A stretch of DNA of 64,000 bases. Source: Filobasidium wieringae (Eukaryota > Basidiomycota > Tremellomycetes > Filobasidiales > Filobasidiaceae). The notes below the pieces were generated by a model, which was not told the origin of the DNA, did no database searches, and saw only the letters and a program-made list of their open reading frames with translations. The stretch covers positions 310,001-374,000 of the forward strand of contig BCIV01000010.1 in the NCBI GenBank assembly GCA_001600055.1, in the 5' to 3' direction. The position numbers were made by a program, and so were the translations under genes. Shown here one piece after another: positions 1 through 10,873 of this stretch. Position 1 is the stretch's first letter; every line of letters starts with the position of its first letter.

Positions 1-199
1 CTATCCCGGATATTGAGCGCTGCGAGAGTACGTTTCGAGCGTTGGAGCGGGGCCCCGCGATAACATCAGAGATCCTCTGTGCACGGAGCAACGTTCATTA
101 GGCGTTTGAACTATGAATTACAGCTCGACTGATGCCTGACCGTCGACACTCAACAGCGCATCATGACACCAAGATCGTTCACATAGACTTCTCAACGAG

Positions 200-2674
200 A
201 TGGACTTTTCAAACACCCGATCCGCTGGATTCGGGCGACATACAAATCAGCCGGCTGTGCCGGGGATCTTTGGTAATCTCCCTTCTCAACCCAACGATCA
301 GCAAGCACAAGGATCTAACCCGTCCAATCACCTCAGTATATCAGGACCGGATGGTAGTAACGGCAGCAACAGCACGATCAACAATCGGCCTCGCTCTTCG
401 TCCAACGTATCGACCTCTTTCCCTTCCTCTCACGACGCCTTTGGTCTTTCGGCTTCTCCTTCTGCGACGTCCCAATTGACCCGTGCGGCGAATCAGGCGA
501 AACAACCTCATCCATGGGCTCAACCTGGTCCGAACGGGTATGGGCTGTATGGGACGGGTCATAATGCGACTCAGATGTCGGATACATCGTTCAATACGGT
601 ATCAGGCAATCAATTCGCTCATGGTGTCTTGCCCACGTCTACCTTGCTGGGAGATCCGTATTTACGGATGAACAGACCTTCTGGGTTGTGCAACACTTGG
701 GGAGAAGAGGATGCTGAGATCGAGGAAGGTTCGGTGGAAGAAGGAGGAAGGGTCGATGGTAATAACGATGTTGAACATTGGCGGAATACACTACATCCAC
801 ATTCAGGAATCAGGAGATCGCACTCTTCATTCGCTTCCCTACCTGATCCGAAATCACCACCTCTGGACAATCATTATGGCAATGGCATTCATTTCGGAGT
901 CCCATCGTCCTCGTCTTCCCGGATCTCTATGGCTTTGAGGAGAGTGTCGAGCGAGCACTCTGCCGTGAAGGATTCATCCGATTTGACCGCGAGTGATCCT
1001 GGTCGTCGACCTAGCTCTCTGCTCGGCAACAAATCGAACGAAACGATGAGTCATGGAGATTCCGAGATGATCACCCCTCGAAAGTCTGGATTTCCGTACG
1101 GGGCCGATCGTGGGAGGGAGAGCACGGGGAGCAGTATGGAAACCAGTCAGACGAGCGATCAAGGTCCTTCCCATCGAAAACCCTCTACCTCGAAGAAACA
1201 TCGCTCGGGAATGTTGGAACCCGGCTCGGGTCCTCAACCTCGACTGTTACCCGCGAACCTGAGGAAGACGTTGGCGGCCGATGCTAATCTAGGAATGCAA
1301 GAGATCCGTTCGGAAGCTCTGCTCCAGCGATTGATCCTGAGTAACCCGGAATCGCTGCCCATGACTCCGAGACCGTCGCGTCATGGGAGATTCCTCTCCA
1401 GCTTCTCCGATCGAGGCAGCGAGGGTAGTGAGTCGGGGGACGATGACGATGGGGATTCTTCGGACGAAGGTGGACCTTTCGAGGTGGACGATCTGCTTTC
1501 GCCCGGGACGGAAGATCACTCCGGGGTTCCAGGAGGGATGGATGTGGACATGTCCGTCCAGTCCAGCCCGTTCGCTTTCGACGCTCAATCGAACCGGACG
1601 CCCGGTCGGACGATACGTGGGACGAGCGGTTCTGGACGAAGAGCGTTGGCCAGTCGGGGTGGTTCGATGGGGGATGAACGAGGGGAAGGTAAACCGGGCA
1701 GTGCGAGGGGAAGCGATGTAGGTCCACCGATCTTCCGCTCGAGTGGTGATGATTGAGAGCGAGCGCTGAGAACGACCGTACGACCAGGCGAGTAATAACG
1801 GACTGAACAACGATCCGATGGCATGGCGAGAAAGCCCCGTCTCGAGCGGTCGAACGACGAAACGAAAAGGTCAGTCCCGGTCCCTCTCTCCCCCAGTCCC
1901 CTCCATCTGACCCGATCTGATCCCCTCTCCCCCCCCCCCCTTCGTGCGGCAGCGGCATTCGACGAATCCCGATTCGAGCCGTACCATAAACGGCACCGTC
2001 CACCGAACGGTCCGAACCCGGATCATTCTCCTTTACATTGGAACACCTCGCTCCCCTCGGGCTCGAACGCGATCGCACAACAAGTCATCCCCCTCTCACC
2101 CAACCATCATCCCAGTTCCGACCCCATGGACGCTACGGGGGGTGGAGGCGGGGGAGGATACGCCCGTTCGTTCGGGTACGTGAGGTCTAGGGGAAACTCG
2201 CCCGCTCCCGGGTTATCGCTCGGACCGACCTGTCACGGTGGTGGGGGGATCCCCGTGACGAACCCTACCGGCTCGAGTTCTTATTCTCAAGCGGGATCGG
2301 GGTTGGGAGGAACGATCCGGACGGTGAGCCCGGTGACTTCCTCCCCCTTGGCTAATTTCGGTACCCATGCGCACCCTGGGTCGGGCTCTGGGTCGGGGTC
2401 GGGGTCGGGGTCGGGGTATCGACCTACGATCGGGATGGGGGGGTTGGGGATGTTATTGATGAGTAAACGGAACGCGCAGGGGATGGGGATGGGGGGAGGC
2501 GGAGTGGGCACGGGGGTGGGGGGGTTGATGGGGGATACCAAGGGGGAGATGGAGGTCGCCCAGGGGATAGGGGGGATGGATGTCGCGGGGAGGAACGATG
2601 AGCGTGAGCCTTCTGATCCGCTGGATGAAGAGCGGGGGAGGGAGGTCAGTACGGAGAAGATGGAGTTTGATTGA
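200..2674 (+). CDS. Disordered Ser/Pro/Gly-rich protein, two exons, function unknown
   Basis: Two open blocks, 200-1756 and 1823-2674, lie 66 bases apart on one strand, so I read them as one gene with a single intron rather than two genes. The junction is not settled: a donor at GAT|GTAGGT near 1720 with an acceptor after AAAG near 1834 keeps frame, and others are possible. The product is low complexity throughout. It has many S/T-P sites (for example MTPRPS, ITPRKS, PLSPSP), an acidic block around codon 410 (SGDDDDGDSSDEGG), and Gly runs with a GSGSGSGSGSG stretch near the end. I see no folded domain. The density of proline-directed sites suggests a kinase-regulated nuclear protein, but that is inference. 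The start is the ATG at 200, the first in the frame. The stop at 2674 faces the convergent ATG16 stop 122 bases away. Confidence 0.55.
2378..2416 (+). repeat. G-rich coding microsatellite (GGGTCG units)
   Basis: Tandem GGGTCGGG-type units in the upstream disordered gene encode alternating Gly-Ser. Six or more G-runs of three to four bases sit within 40 bases, which fits the simple G-quadruplex pattern on the coding strand. No function is implied. Confidence 0.7.
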
Positions 2675-2796
2675 GCCCAGGGGTGGGTGGACGATTGTGG
2701 GATGGAGGTCATGTGGGGATTGAGACGAAGGGTATGATGATGAAATAACGATCACGAGATGATACAACGTAAGACGACCAGGCCCCAACTCGCTTC

Positions 2797-3985
2797 TCAC
2801 ACCTGCTCGCCCTTCTCCTCACCTTCACCCTCCGCCTCCGCCTCCGGCTCAGCCTCAGCCTTCCCACTCACCCCCTCCCCCTCCCTCTCATTCAACATAT
2901 TCATCAGATCCACACGCTCATTCATCTTGTCCAACCAACGCTGCAGCAGACTGGCGTTATCCGCCTGGAGCGCGGCGTTGCGGGTGGACAGGTGGGTGAG
3001 CTCTAGGTGCAGGGAGAGGAGCTCGTCTTGGAGGTGCTGCGAGAGGGAAGGGGGGGGGTTAGATTTTTGGTTCGGCGGGAGAAGAAGAGGGGGAAAAAGA
3101 GAGCGGGAGAAGGGAAGAAGGGAACGAAGGGGAAGAAGAGGGGGAGCGCCGAGCGGAAGAAGGAAGAGCAGAAGAAAAGCGGGAGAAGGGAATGAAGAAG
3201 AAGGATAAAGTGGAAGAAGGAAAGAAAGAGGGCGGGAGAAGGGGAGCAGAGAGGAAGCGAAGAAGAGAACGAACAAGAGGAAAGCGGGAGAAGGGAACGA
3301 AGAAGAAGACCGGCGGGAGAAGGGACGCCGAGACGAAGAAGAGCAGAGAAGAAGGGAAGAAGAACGAAACCGAACGAACCCAAACCGACACGCACCTGAA
3401 CGTCCCCCTCCCTGCCGCTATACCTCTCCTCCCACTCGCTCTCCCTCTTCCTCCCCGCGATTTCCCTCTCCCTGAACCCCCTGAGCTCGTCCCTCAACGC
3501 TCGACACTCGTCGTCCCGCTCCTTCAACGTGTCCCCGAGGTGCAGCTGTTTCTCTTGGGACGAGGCGCGGGAACGATAGGCGTCGGAGAGTTCTAGGCGG
3601 AGGTGGGAGAGTTGTTTTTCGATCGTTTGGATGTAGGTGCGTGGGTTGGGGTTCAGGTTGGCGTTGGCGGTGGTGCCGGGGTTGTTGTGGGTGGTGCTGG
3701 TGGTGGATGGGTGGGAAGGGGAGCTGGAATGGAGCCAGGCGGCATTACGTTCCCTAGCGTCTCTCAGGGAGATGGCCAAGTTCTGATCTATGTCACATCG
3801 AGGGTACGATCAGTGGCAGCAGCAGCGACACCCTCTCCCACACTCTGCCTCTACCGAGTGGACTGGACGATGTACGGACAAGCGTGGATGATCCGACTGT
3901 GCACCTGGTCGGTCGATTTACGTTGCTCCAGTCTGAGCCTGTAGGTGGATTGCCACGGTGGGATCGAGGGATGTGATTGGATCAT
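2797..3985 (-). CDS. ATG16: Autophagy protein Atg16
   Basis: Three exons (3985-3905, 3782-3396, 3036-2797) join in phase 0 to give about 235 residues. Atg16 binds Atg5-Atg12 and dimerises to form the E3-like complex that lipidates Atg8 at the phagophore. The N-terminus carries a W-x4-Y-R-L-R-L-E-Q-R helix followed by RDARERNAAW, the expected Atg5-binding type of sequence. The middle and C-terminus form a coiled coil with LQDELLSLHLELTHL and RNAALQADNASLLQRW, the most recognisable Atg16 signature. The protein ends in an acidic EAEPEAEAEGEGEE tail. There is no WD40 domain, as in other fungal Atg16 proteins. Intron 1 (3783-3904) separates the ATG exon from the rest; without it the frame starts only at a TTG. 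Intron 2 (3037-3395) is unusually long and almost pure purine on the plus strand. Family assignment is firm; the start could lie slightly elsewhere. Confidence 0.85.
3050..3380. repeat. Polypurine tract with GCGGGAGAAGGG units inside ATG16 intron 2
   Basis: About 330 bases that are almost all A or G on the plus strand (all C/T in the ATG16 transcript). A unit resembling GCGGGAGAAGGGAA recurs at least six times, at spacings of tens of bases, mixed with GAAGAAGAG runs. The tract spans nearly the whole intron, so the pre-mRNA carries an extremely long polypyrimidine stretch before the acceptor. Such tracts can form triplex DNA. Confidence 0.8.
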
Positions 3986-4668
3986 CGGGTGAGCTGGAGC
4001 TTGAGCTGGAGCTTGGGTGAGTGAACGGTGAAGTGTGCGACGGTGAACGGTGTTGTTGATGATGAGCAATAGCCATGGTTCAAGGTGGTGATACCGACAC
4101 CACGTTCAAGGTGGAAATAAAGCGATAGGTCCCGTCGTTTCACCCGTTCATCCCCACTCACTTTTACCACTCGATCACCGGCATCCGGCAGATTTGTCGA
4201 TGTTGCTGCTGACAGATGGATCGGTTGATGGACGATCGTGACAGCCGAAAACGGTAGTGTTCAAAACGACGCCACCATGCCACGTCCATCCGTTGACCGT
4301 TGGGTCCTTTGGATTGATGGGGGATGACGGATGATAAGGTTTGAGATTCGAGATCTGCACTGGAGGATCATTCCACGAGGAGCGATCGGAGCGAGGTGCA
4401 GCGTGGAGCGTGAGAATGGAGGGACGGTGATCTTGACATGACGCTCGACGTTGATCGCTTTGATCGCTGTGATGATCCCTTTGGAGGAGCGGGACTACGA
4501 CTGTGTTGTGCCTTTACGCGTGCGCTGTTGAAACGGATGAGCTGTGTTTCAAAGGTCAAAGGTGCGTTGTCTTTCTTTCTGTCTTTGTTATCGCTCGCTC
4601 GGTCTTCTTTCTTCGATCGAGGATGGGTTCGAGCTATACGACGTGAGGCTGAACAGATAAGAGCGGGG

Positions 4669-4675
4669 TATATAA
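4669..4675 (+). promoter_or_regulatory. Possible TATA box upstream of the hydrolase gene
   Basis: TATATAA follows a GC-rich GAGCGGGG stretch 236 bases before the chosen ATG at 4905 and just upstream of the GCATCAAC repeat. Assignment is by sequence only. Confidence 0.4.
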
Positions 4676-4686
4676 CCAATCACACC

Positions 4687-4718
4687 GCATCAACGCATCA
4701 ACGCATCAACGCATCAAT
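4687..4718 (+). repeat. Four tandem 8-base units GCATCAAC
   Basis: Three perfect GCATCAAC units are followed by GCATCAAT, whose last bases run into the ATG of a short upstream ORF. The repeat lies about 12 bases past the TATATAA element, so it probably sits at the start of the hydrolase transcript. Confidence 0.85.
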
Positions 4719-4904
4719 GTCCCCCCTCGCCCTCGACACGGACCACCCAGCCCCGTCCCTCCCTTCCTTCTCGAACCGTCTCTCTCCCCGGAGAACCACA
4801 TCCCAACCTCCATCTCGACCGCGATCACACTCCCGAACCCGAACCTCTGGATAAAGACCGGGATCGATCTCTTCCCCTCCAATTCACAGCGATCGCCAGG
4901 ACGG

Positions 4905-7787
4905 ATGATCCAGGTAGACAAGCACAGGCGACACAGGGCAGAGACGGGACTGTACGACCCCACCCCGACGCTGGGGGGGTACAGGTACAACCATGTCGCT
5001 CCCTGGGAGAACGTCACGCCTGGTCCTTCCCTTGGGGAAACTCCTTCCCACAACCACAACCACGGACTGCATACACATACGCATACGGGGAGGAAGAGGT
5101 TCGGGCTCCTCCGTCGACCTAGTCTAGCTTTCGACGGGTTGGGGAAAGGGGTGCCTCCAGGGACCTCGTATAACTCCTCCACGAACGTTCTTACCCCCTC
5201 GCCCTCGCCCGGATTTACACCCTCACCTGCGCCCTCGCCAGCGCACACGCACACGCCATCGACCGGTCAGACCATCAGGCCTCAAGGTTCACCGACCTTG
5301 TCCACCCTGGCCTCACCCGGTCTTACCCCCGTAGGAACCCGTACGACCGGCACTTCCCGTACTTCCCTCACGACCGGAACGACCGGAACGACCACCACGA
5401 CCTCCTCCACCTCGTCGAAAGAGAGACTGAAGAGACTCGCCTCGGCGGTCAAGAACAAGATGGCCGAACGACCCGTCAGTACCGATCCTAGGTATTCGCA
5501 TTTACTTCGACCGAGCGGGGCGTCGTCGGGTGATGCGGATGGGCACGGGCATGGCGAGCGTGGAAGAGGCGGCACGGGGTGGGAAGAAGGAGATTGGCCA
5601 GTCGGCGGACTCGTCGTGGCTCGATCGGGACGGGGAGGGATTCAGGGGAAATTGAAAGTCAAGGAGAAGGCTGTTAAGGAGAAGGCTGTTAAGGACAAGG
5701 ACAAGGACAGGGGGAACGGAAAGGGGAAGGACAAGGAAAAGGAAAAGGGCAAGGAGAGGGAGGAGGAAGGTGTAGGGAGGGAGGAGGATAGGGTTGGGAG
5801 TTGGAGGCAAGGCGTGTTGGGGGGTGGGATGGATGGTTAGTCCCTTTTGAGTTTGTTAAGAGGATGAATCGTTGAGCTTTGTTTTTCGGATAGGATATCT
5901 AACTAAACCCGACCTCCACATCGACGCCCACGCCCACATCTACAGCCACGCCCACACAACGCCCAGTCACCCATCCCAAACGGACATCCATCGAGTCGCG
6001 GCCCACCTCTCCCCCCGCTCCATCGTCCCCGTCCGGACAGCCTCTCGACCCAAGAACAGCCCGTTGAGTATCGACGAGATCGTCAGGAAACACGCCTCCA
6101 GGGAACCGAGCGTGTTCGGGTTGACGAGGAGTCAGGTTGAATCGCAGGGGCCGGTCAGGGAGGCTGACGCGTGCAGTGAACGGTCCAGCCGTCCGGAGAT
6201 CGTGATCGAGGATACAAGACCGAGACGAGATTCATGGGAATCACTCAAGAGGCGATTGAATCCCGTCCCCACCTGCACGGGGGATCCTTCAAACATCTCT
6301 CAATACCTAAAATCACGTCATCTGACTCGATACGTCACCCTCCGTCGACCCGCACAGGCCGGTCAGATCCTCTCCCTCGCTCAGGTGGGTGACCCCGTGG
6401 GGTACCCCGTGGTCGTCTTCCTCGGACTGGGATGCGTCAGGTACTTGGTAGCGCTCTATGACGAACTGGCCGTCTCCCTAGGGATCAGGTTGATCTGTAT
6501 CGACCGTTGGGGGTTGGGGAGATCACACTCCGTCCCCCCCGAATCACGTGGGCTGGTGGAGTGGGCAGAGGTCGTGAGGGAGGTGATGGATCAGTTGAAG
6601 GTGGAGACTTTCGGAGTGATCGCGCATTCCGCCGGCGCGCCGTTTGCGATGGCCACCGCGTTGAGGTTGAAGGAGAGGGTCGTCGGGACCGTACATCTGT
6701 TGGCGCCTTGGGTCGGGGGGGAGATGGAGGGACGTGAGTCGCGCCCGAGCGTCATCTCGTTCCGCCGCACTGACGACCCGACTCCGCTCTAGCTTATAAA
6801 TGGCTCAAATACGTCCCTTCAGGAGTGATCAAGACGGCTCAAGCGACCGAGTGGAAGTTGCAGGGATGGAGGTTGGGTCGACCACCTGTAGGTCCTTCCG
6901 AAGGGATTGGGTATGTCGTCCCCTCTTCCTCCGCCCAGGGGAGTAAAGGTCGGGTCGGTGGAGGTTATTTTGTCGGCGCTGGGGATCCGAGGTGGGAACG
7001 AGATGAGACGGACGGTGGGGCGGTCGATTGGGGTTATTCCTTGGAGAAGGAGGAGATGGGCGCGAATACTTCTTCTCCATGGACAAAAGTCGATTCCCAT
7101 CCACCCGTCTCCCCGCTCGTAGGCAAGATGGGAGGATTGGTACGACGCGCATCGAACAGGGGATTGAGAGCGATCCAATCCACCTCCAACCGATTGTCCG
7201 CGACCAACTCGCCCTACCTAGCGACAAGCGACCGGTCGAACACGTCCACCAGTTCTTTGGGAGCCGATTCGGTAGGGTCCAGCGTGCATCCGGGGGATAT
7301 GTCGGTCTTTGGGAAGAAGAGGAGATCGCGTCAACCTGTTCCGCGCAGGACGACGAGTTTGTTACAAGAAGCTGAACTGGGGATGGAGGGGGAACCGATC
7401 AGTCGACCGGGAAGTGTCGTCTCCAACAGGTCCAGCAATAGAGGTCTCAAGGGGGAGACCTCGTTTGCTACCTCTCTATTGCAGGCCTCTCACGCCGAGG
7501 CGCTAGAGGGAGGCACGGCGGATCTTTTATCCATCTTGGGGCGGGATTGTAAACCTTGGGGATTCTCTTACACCGATATCCCCCATCGAACACAAGTCTG
7601 GCTGGGCGATAGGGACGACAAGATCACGGAAAAGTCGGTGAGATGGATGGAGAGGGAGATGCACGATTGTCAGGTCCAGATGATCCCGGGAGAAGGACAT
7701 AACCTGATGACCAGTTCCCGGGTCATGCTGGATGTTTTCGCGAGGTTGAAGGAGGACGCGGAGGAATGGAATTCGAGGTTGTTGTGA
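4905..7787 (+). CDS. Alpha/beta-hydrolase-fold protein with long disordered N-terminus
   Basis: Three exons (4905-5835, 5894-6733, 6793-7787) give about 921 residues. The first 400 or so are disordered, rich in Thr/Ser/Pro and His-Thr repeats, with a Lys/Glu/Asp-rich segment (KDKDKD, KEKEKGKERE). The hydrolase core follows: VVFLGLGCVRYL, then DRWGLGRS, the nucleophile elbow GVIAHSAGAPFAMA (Ser in A-H-S-A-G), VWLGDRDDKI with the likely acid Asp, and GEGHNLM with the catalytic His. An insert of about 200 Ser/Arg-rich residues separates the Ser strand region from the Asp/His part. The complete triad suggests an active serine hydrolase; the substrate cannot be told. Introns of 58 and 59 bases restore frame exactly. 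The first intron's acceptor has a rival further downstream near a CTAAC. The start is the first ATG in this frame; the frame is open further upstream, so an extra 5' exon is possible. Confidence 0.7.
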
Positions 7788-7992
7788 TGGACCCTCTGTT
7801 GTAATTGCTCTGGTGGATGATGCAATGAGCGATGAGCGATGAGCAGCTCAGCTGGCCAATGTTTGGTTTTATTTCGAATCCGAGGCGTTCGCGGATAAAC
7901 TCGAGGTCGTTATCCGTTTCCGTTCTCCGCGTTTTGAAACATATTTGATCCCGCTACGCTGCTCAGATCTCACGGAATGTGACTCGTATATA

Positions 7993-10346
7993 ATGCAACA
8001 GAACAGACATCCCCCCACTGGCTCACGGGACAGACTTCCTGGCACCAGCAACACCGTACTCGCTACTACCCCAACACCCATGACTAAGGAGACCATGTCC
8101 AGAGCAGAGAGGAGACTCCTATGGAAGATAGATCTCATGCGTAAGTGACGTGACCTATTTATACGCCCGCCCGTATCTCACGTCATTCACCCGAACATCC
8201 AAAAGTCATGCCCATCCTCACATTCAGCTTCGGCTTGCAATACATGGACAAGGCCGTACTGAACAGCGCCTCCCTTTTCGGGATAATAAAGGATCTGAAC
8301 CTCTCCACGACTCATAACGGAGTCACCAGCACTTTGAAATACTCTACAGCCAACGCGGCGTTTTATTATGGCTACATCGTCGCCGTCCTCCCGATCGCGC
8401 TCTTGCTACAGAGACTACCCATCGTCAAGACGTTGTCGGCTTTCGTCTTTGTTTGGGGAGTGGTATGCATTCTAACGGTCGTAGTGAAAGACTACCCTGG
8501 ATTCGTCGTACAGAGGTTCTTCCTAGGTCTGACCGAGGTGAGCGAGTGACGGCGGGAGATCCAAAGTCCAAGCATCGTAGCTGCTGAATTTGCACATGGC
8601 TGTATTCTTTCAGGCAGCAGTCTCCCCAGGTTTCGTAGCGATAACGACCTTGTGGTATAAAAAGGACGAACGCAAGTCCAGTTCTTTCCTCCGAACATTC
8701 CCCCGAAAAAAAAAGTTGACTAGTGTTTACTGAAATAGAGGCGACGAGGTTGGGGATTTGGTACGGGGCCACAGGGGTGAGCGTGAACGGTTTTATCGAA
8801 GGGTGCCGCAGTGTTGACGAATCTCGAGTCGATGGTGCTCATAGTTATTCAGCATGTTTTCTGGACTGGTTTTCTATGGCTTGGGACACGCCGGTGGATC
8901 TTTGGCAGTTTGGAAATACATGTCCGCCTTTCCCCCCCTCACCAGGCCTTTCCATTCAGACAATAACACACCCCTTCATCCTTCAGGTACCTATTCGCCG
9001 GATCCCTTACGATCTTATGGTCATTCGTCATCCTCCTAATCCCCGATAGCCCTACGAACCCTGGTCGTTGGTTCTCTCAGGAAGAGAAAACGTTACTGAT
9101 CGTCCGATTGAAGGGGAACCAGACGGGGAGGGATCAGACGCGGTTCGATTGGGGTCAGGCTAGGGAGGCGTTGGGGGATTACAAGATCTGGATGTTCTTC
9201 TTCATGGGGTCAGTCGAGTCCTCTATGCGAGCGCGAGAAAGATGGGAGTCTTGATGCTGATCGGGTATGGTCACTGCGACGTCGGGATGTTACTTAGAGC
9301 GGCTACGTATATCTGTAATGGAGGAGTCACGGCGTTTGGGGCAAGGATCGTCAGCTCTTTCGGATACACGCCGTTACAGACCATCCTACTATTGATCCCT
9401 GGAGGAGCTGCTACGGTCGTACGTCCACATCACAACAGTCCCCGTTCTTCCTCTAAAGTCGAAAGCACGTTCGTCAAGCTAAATCGATAATTCCTTGACG
9501 CAAACAGATCAGTCTCTACATCTTCGGTTTCCTCGCCGGCCGTAACCCGAACCGCCTAACCCTGCTCATCCCGCTCTCTTGCATCCCCGTTCTCGTAGGG
9601 GCCATCATCATTTGGAAATCATCCTGGCATCACAGGGGATGGCCGCTTTTCGGGTATTACTTGTTACCCACGTTCGGAACGCCTTATGTCTTAATGTCAG
9701 TCACCCTGCAGTCTAGCGTGAGATATGGCGCCGAGGAGCTGATGATGGAATGACGATAGATTGGCGTTGAACGCTGCTAATGTTGCTGGGGGAACGAAGA
9801 AGGCGATCTCGACCGGGGCCATCTTTATTGGTTATAACGCTGGAAAGTGAGTCAGAAGAGGTAATGCATAGAGACTCAACATGCTGAGACGAGTATTTTG
9901 GGAATAGTATCGCAGGAGCATATCGTGAGTTGAATGACTGGATCGTATCTATTTCCCGATTACATACCAATACCTCTTATGTTTCTGCTAAACCACAGTG
10001 GTCTTCACGTAAGTGTGACCAGAGTTTATCATCGCTCGCCTCTTTTGACTGATTACATTTCTCATTCAGACCGGAGAAAACTATTCATTACCGATCCACT
10101 TGGATCTCAGTGATCGTCTGTATGATCTTTGTTAGCTGTAGTTCTCTCCTCTTAAGGTTCCTCCTTGGACGAGAGAACAAGCGGAGAGACGCCCTGAAGC
10201 CTCTGGAAGAGGAGCAGAGAGATGGGGAGGCGGTTCAAACTGGATTTGACGACAAGGACTATAGGGAGGATGCTGATACCGCCAGCACAGTATCCTTTGA
10301 GGATCTTACGGACAAACAACAGGTGGATTTCCGTTATCGTTTGTGA
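7993..10346 (+). CDS. MFS transporter, allantoate permease (Dal5) type
   Basis: Twelve exons join to exactly 525 codons (524 residues): 7993-8140, 8206-8537, 8614-8671, 8739-8776, 8845-8921, 8987-9208, 9298-9418, 9508-9695, 9760-9846, 9908-9924, 9999-10008 and 10070-10346. The product is a plasma-membrane major facilitator transporter with the order typical of the anion:cation symporter/Dal5 group: RLLWKIDLM before helix 1, FGLQYMDKAVLNSAS, YYGYIVAVLP, QRFFLGLTEAAVSPGF, ATRLGIWYGATG, LIPDSPTNPGRW, ICNGGVTAFGARI, and GTKKAISTGAIFIGYNAGN. Substrates in this group include allantoate, nicotinate, pantothenate and similar organic anions; which applies here is unknown. The third intron (8672-8738) starts with GC instead of GT, and exons 10 and 11 are 17 and 10 bases long. 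The start is uncertain: ATGs at 7993, 8081 and 8095 are all in frame, and the 7993 ATG overlaps a TATATAA-like string. Confidence 0.85.
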
Positions 10347-10873
10347 TTGCATGGATTGTACAAACCAAATGATATAATTTGACCTACACTCGCCAGCGTA
10401 ATTCGTCACTACTTGCCGCGATCTGATTATCAAACGTTCGATCTTAGTATTCAAGGGAAGCGTCGATCGCGGCAACATCGTCCGACTCTCTCGAATTAAA
10501 GATTGCCAAATGCTGGGTCCACAAGCTAACCTATCCAGTGCCGTCTTTGTGATAGTATGATGTGAGTGTTGAGGAACCGTCTAGGATCGATGTGAGGTTC
10601 ACGGAAAAGCAAGGAAGCAAAGGCTCGATGCGAAATGTGGCGCGGACGGCGGAGCGTTATCTCGGGCAAATGGGGCGTCGCGTATCGCTTTTCGGTGCGG
10701 AAGCAGATTTGGAAATAAGGGAAATAGGTTCGGGCCTTCGTTCTCGACTTTTTACCTGGCAGCACTCCACTTTCCATCAATCAAACATTTGTCCTCCACC
10801 TCCCTCTCTGTATCTTTCTGACCGTACATCAACAGTACTGTAACAAGAAACACAGACGAAAACAACACTAAAA
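10347..10873. other. Intergenic region upstream of ADE16/17
   Basis: It contains the 3' flank of the transporter and the promoter and 5' leader of the purine gene. An ATG-started 93-codon ORF from 10562 shows no recognisable family. No repeat or RNA gene was seen. Confidence 0.5.

Larger units (their letters stand above)
3986..4904. other. Intergenic region between divergent ATG16 and alpha/beta hydrolase genes
   Basis: This stretch holds the shared upstream region of two divergent genes. I see no conserved ORF. A TATATAA element and four tandem GCATCAAC units lie toward the hydrolase side. A 45-codon ATG-started ORF (4717-4854) precedes the chosen hydrolase start in a different frame and may act as an upstream ORF. 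Confidence 0.6.

Noticed and set aside
1284..2078. Minus-strand 264-codon ORF opposite the first gene
   Set aside because: Composition mirrors the codon bias of the plus-strand gene (Arg/Ser/His-rich shadow), and it runs through the plus-strand exon junction.
3059..3596. Several ORFs of 60-160 codons rich in Lys/Arg/Glu or Ser/Phe/Pro
   Set aside because: They are by-products of the polypurine tract in ATG16 intron 2; a stop-poor repeat is open in many frames.
8700..8730. A-rich run and stop after exon 3 of the MFS gene, suggesting a pseudogene
   Set aside because: Splicing from GCAAGT at 8672 to AG at 8738 removes it and restores YKKDEQATRLGIW; all twelve exons keep frame.
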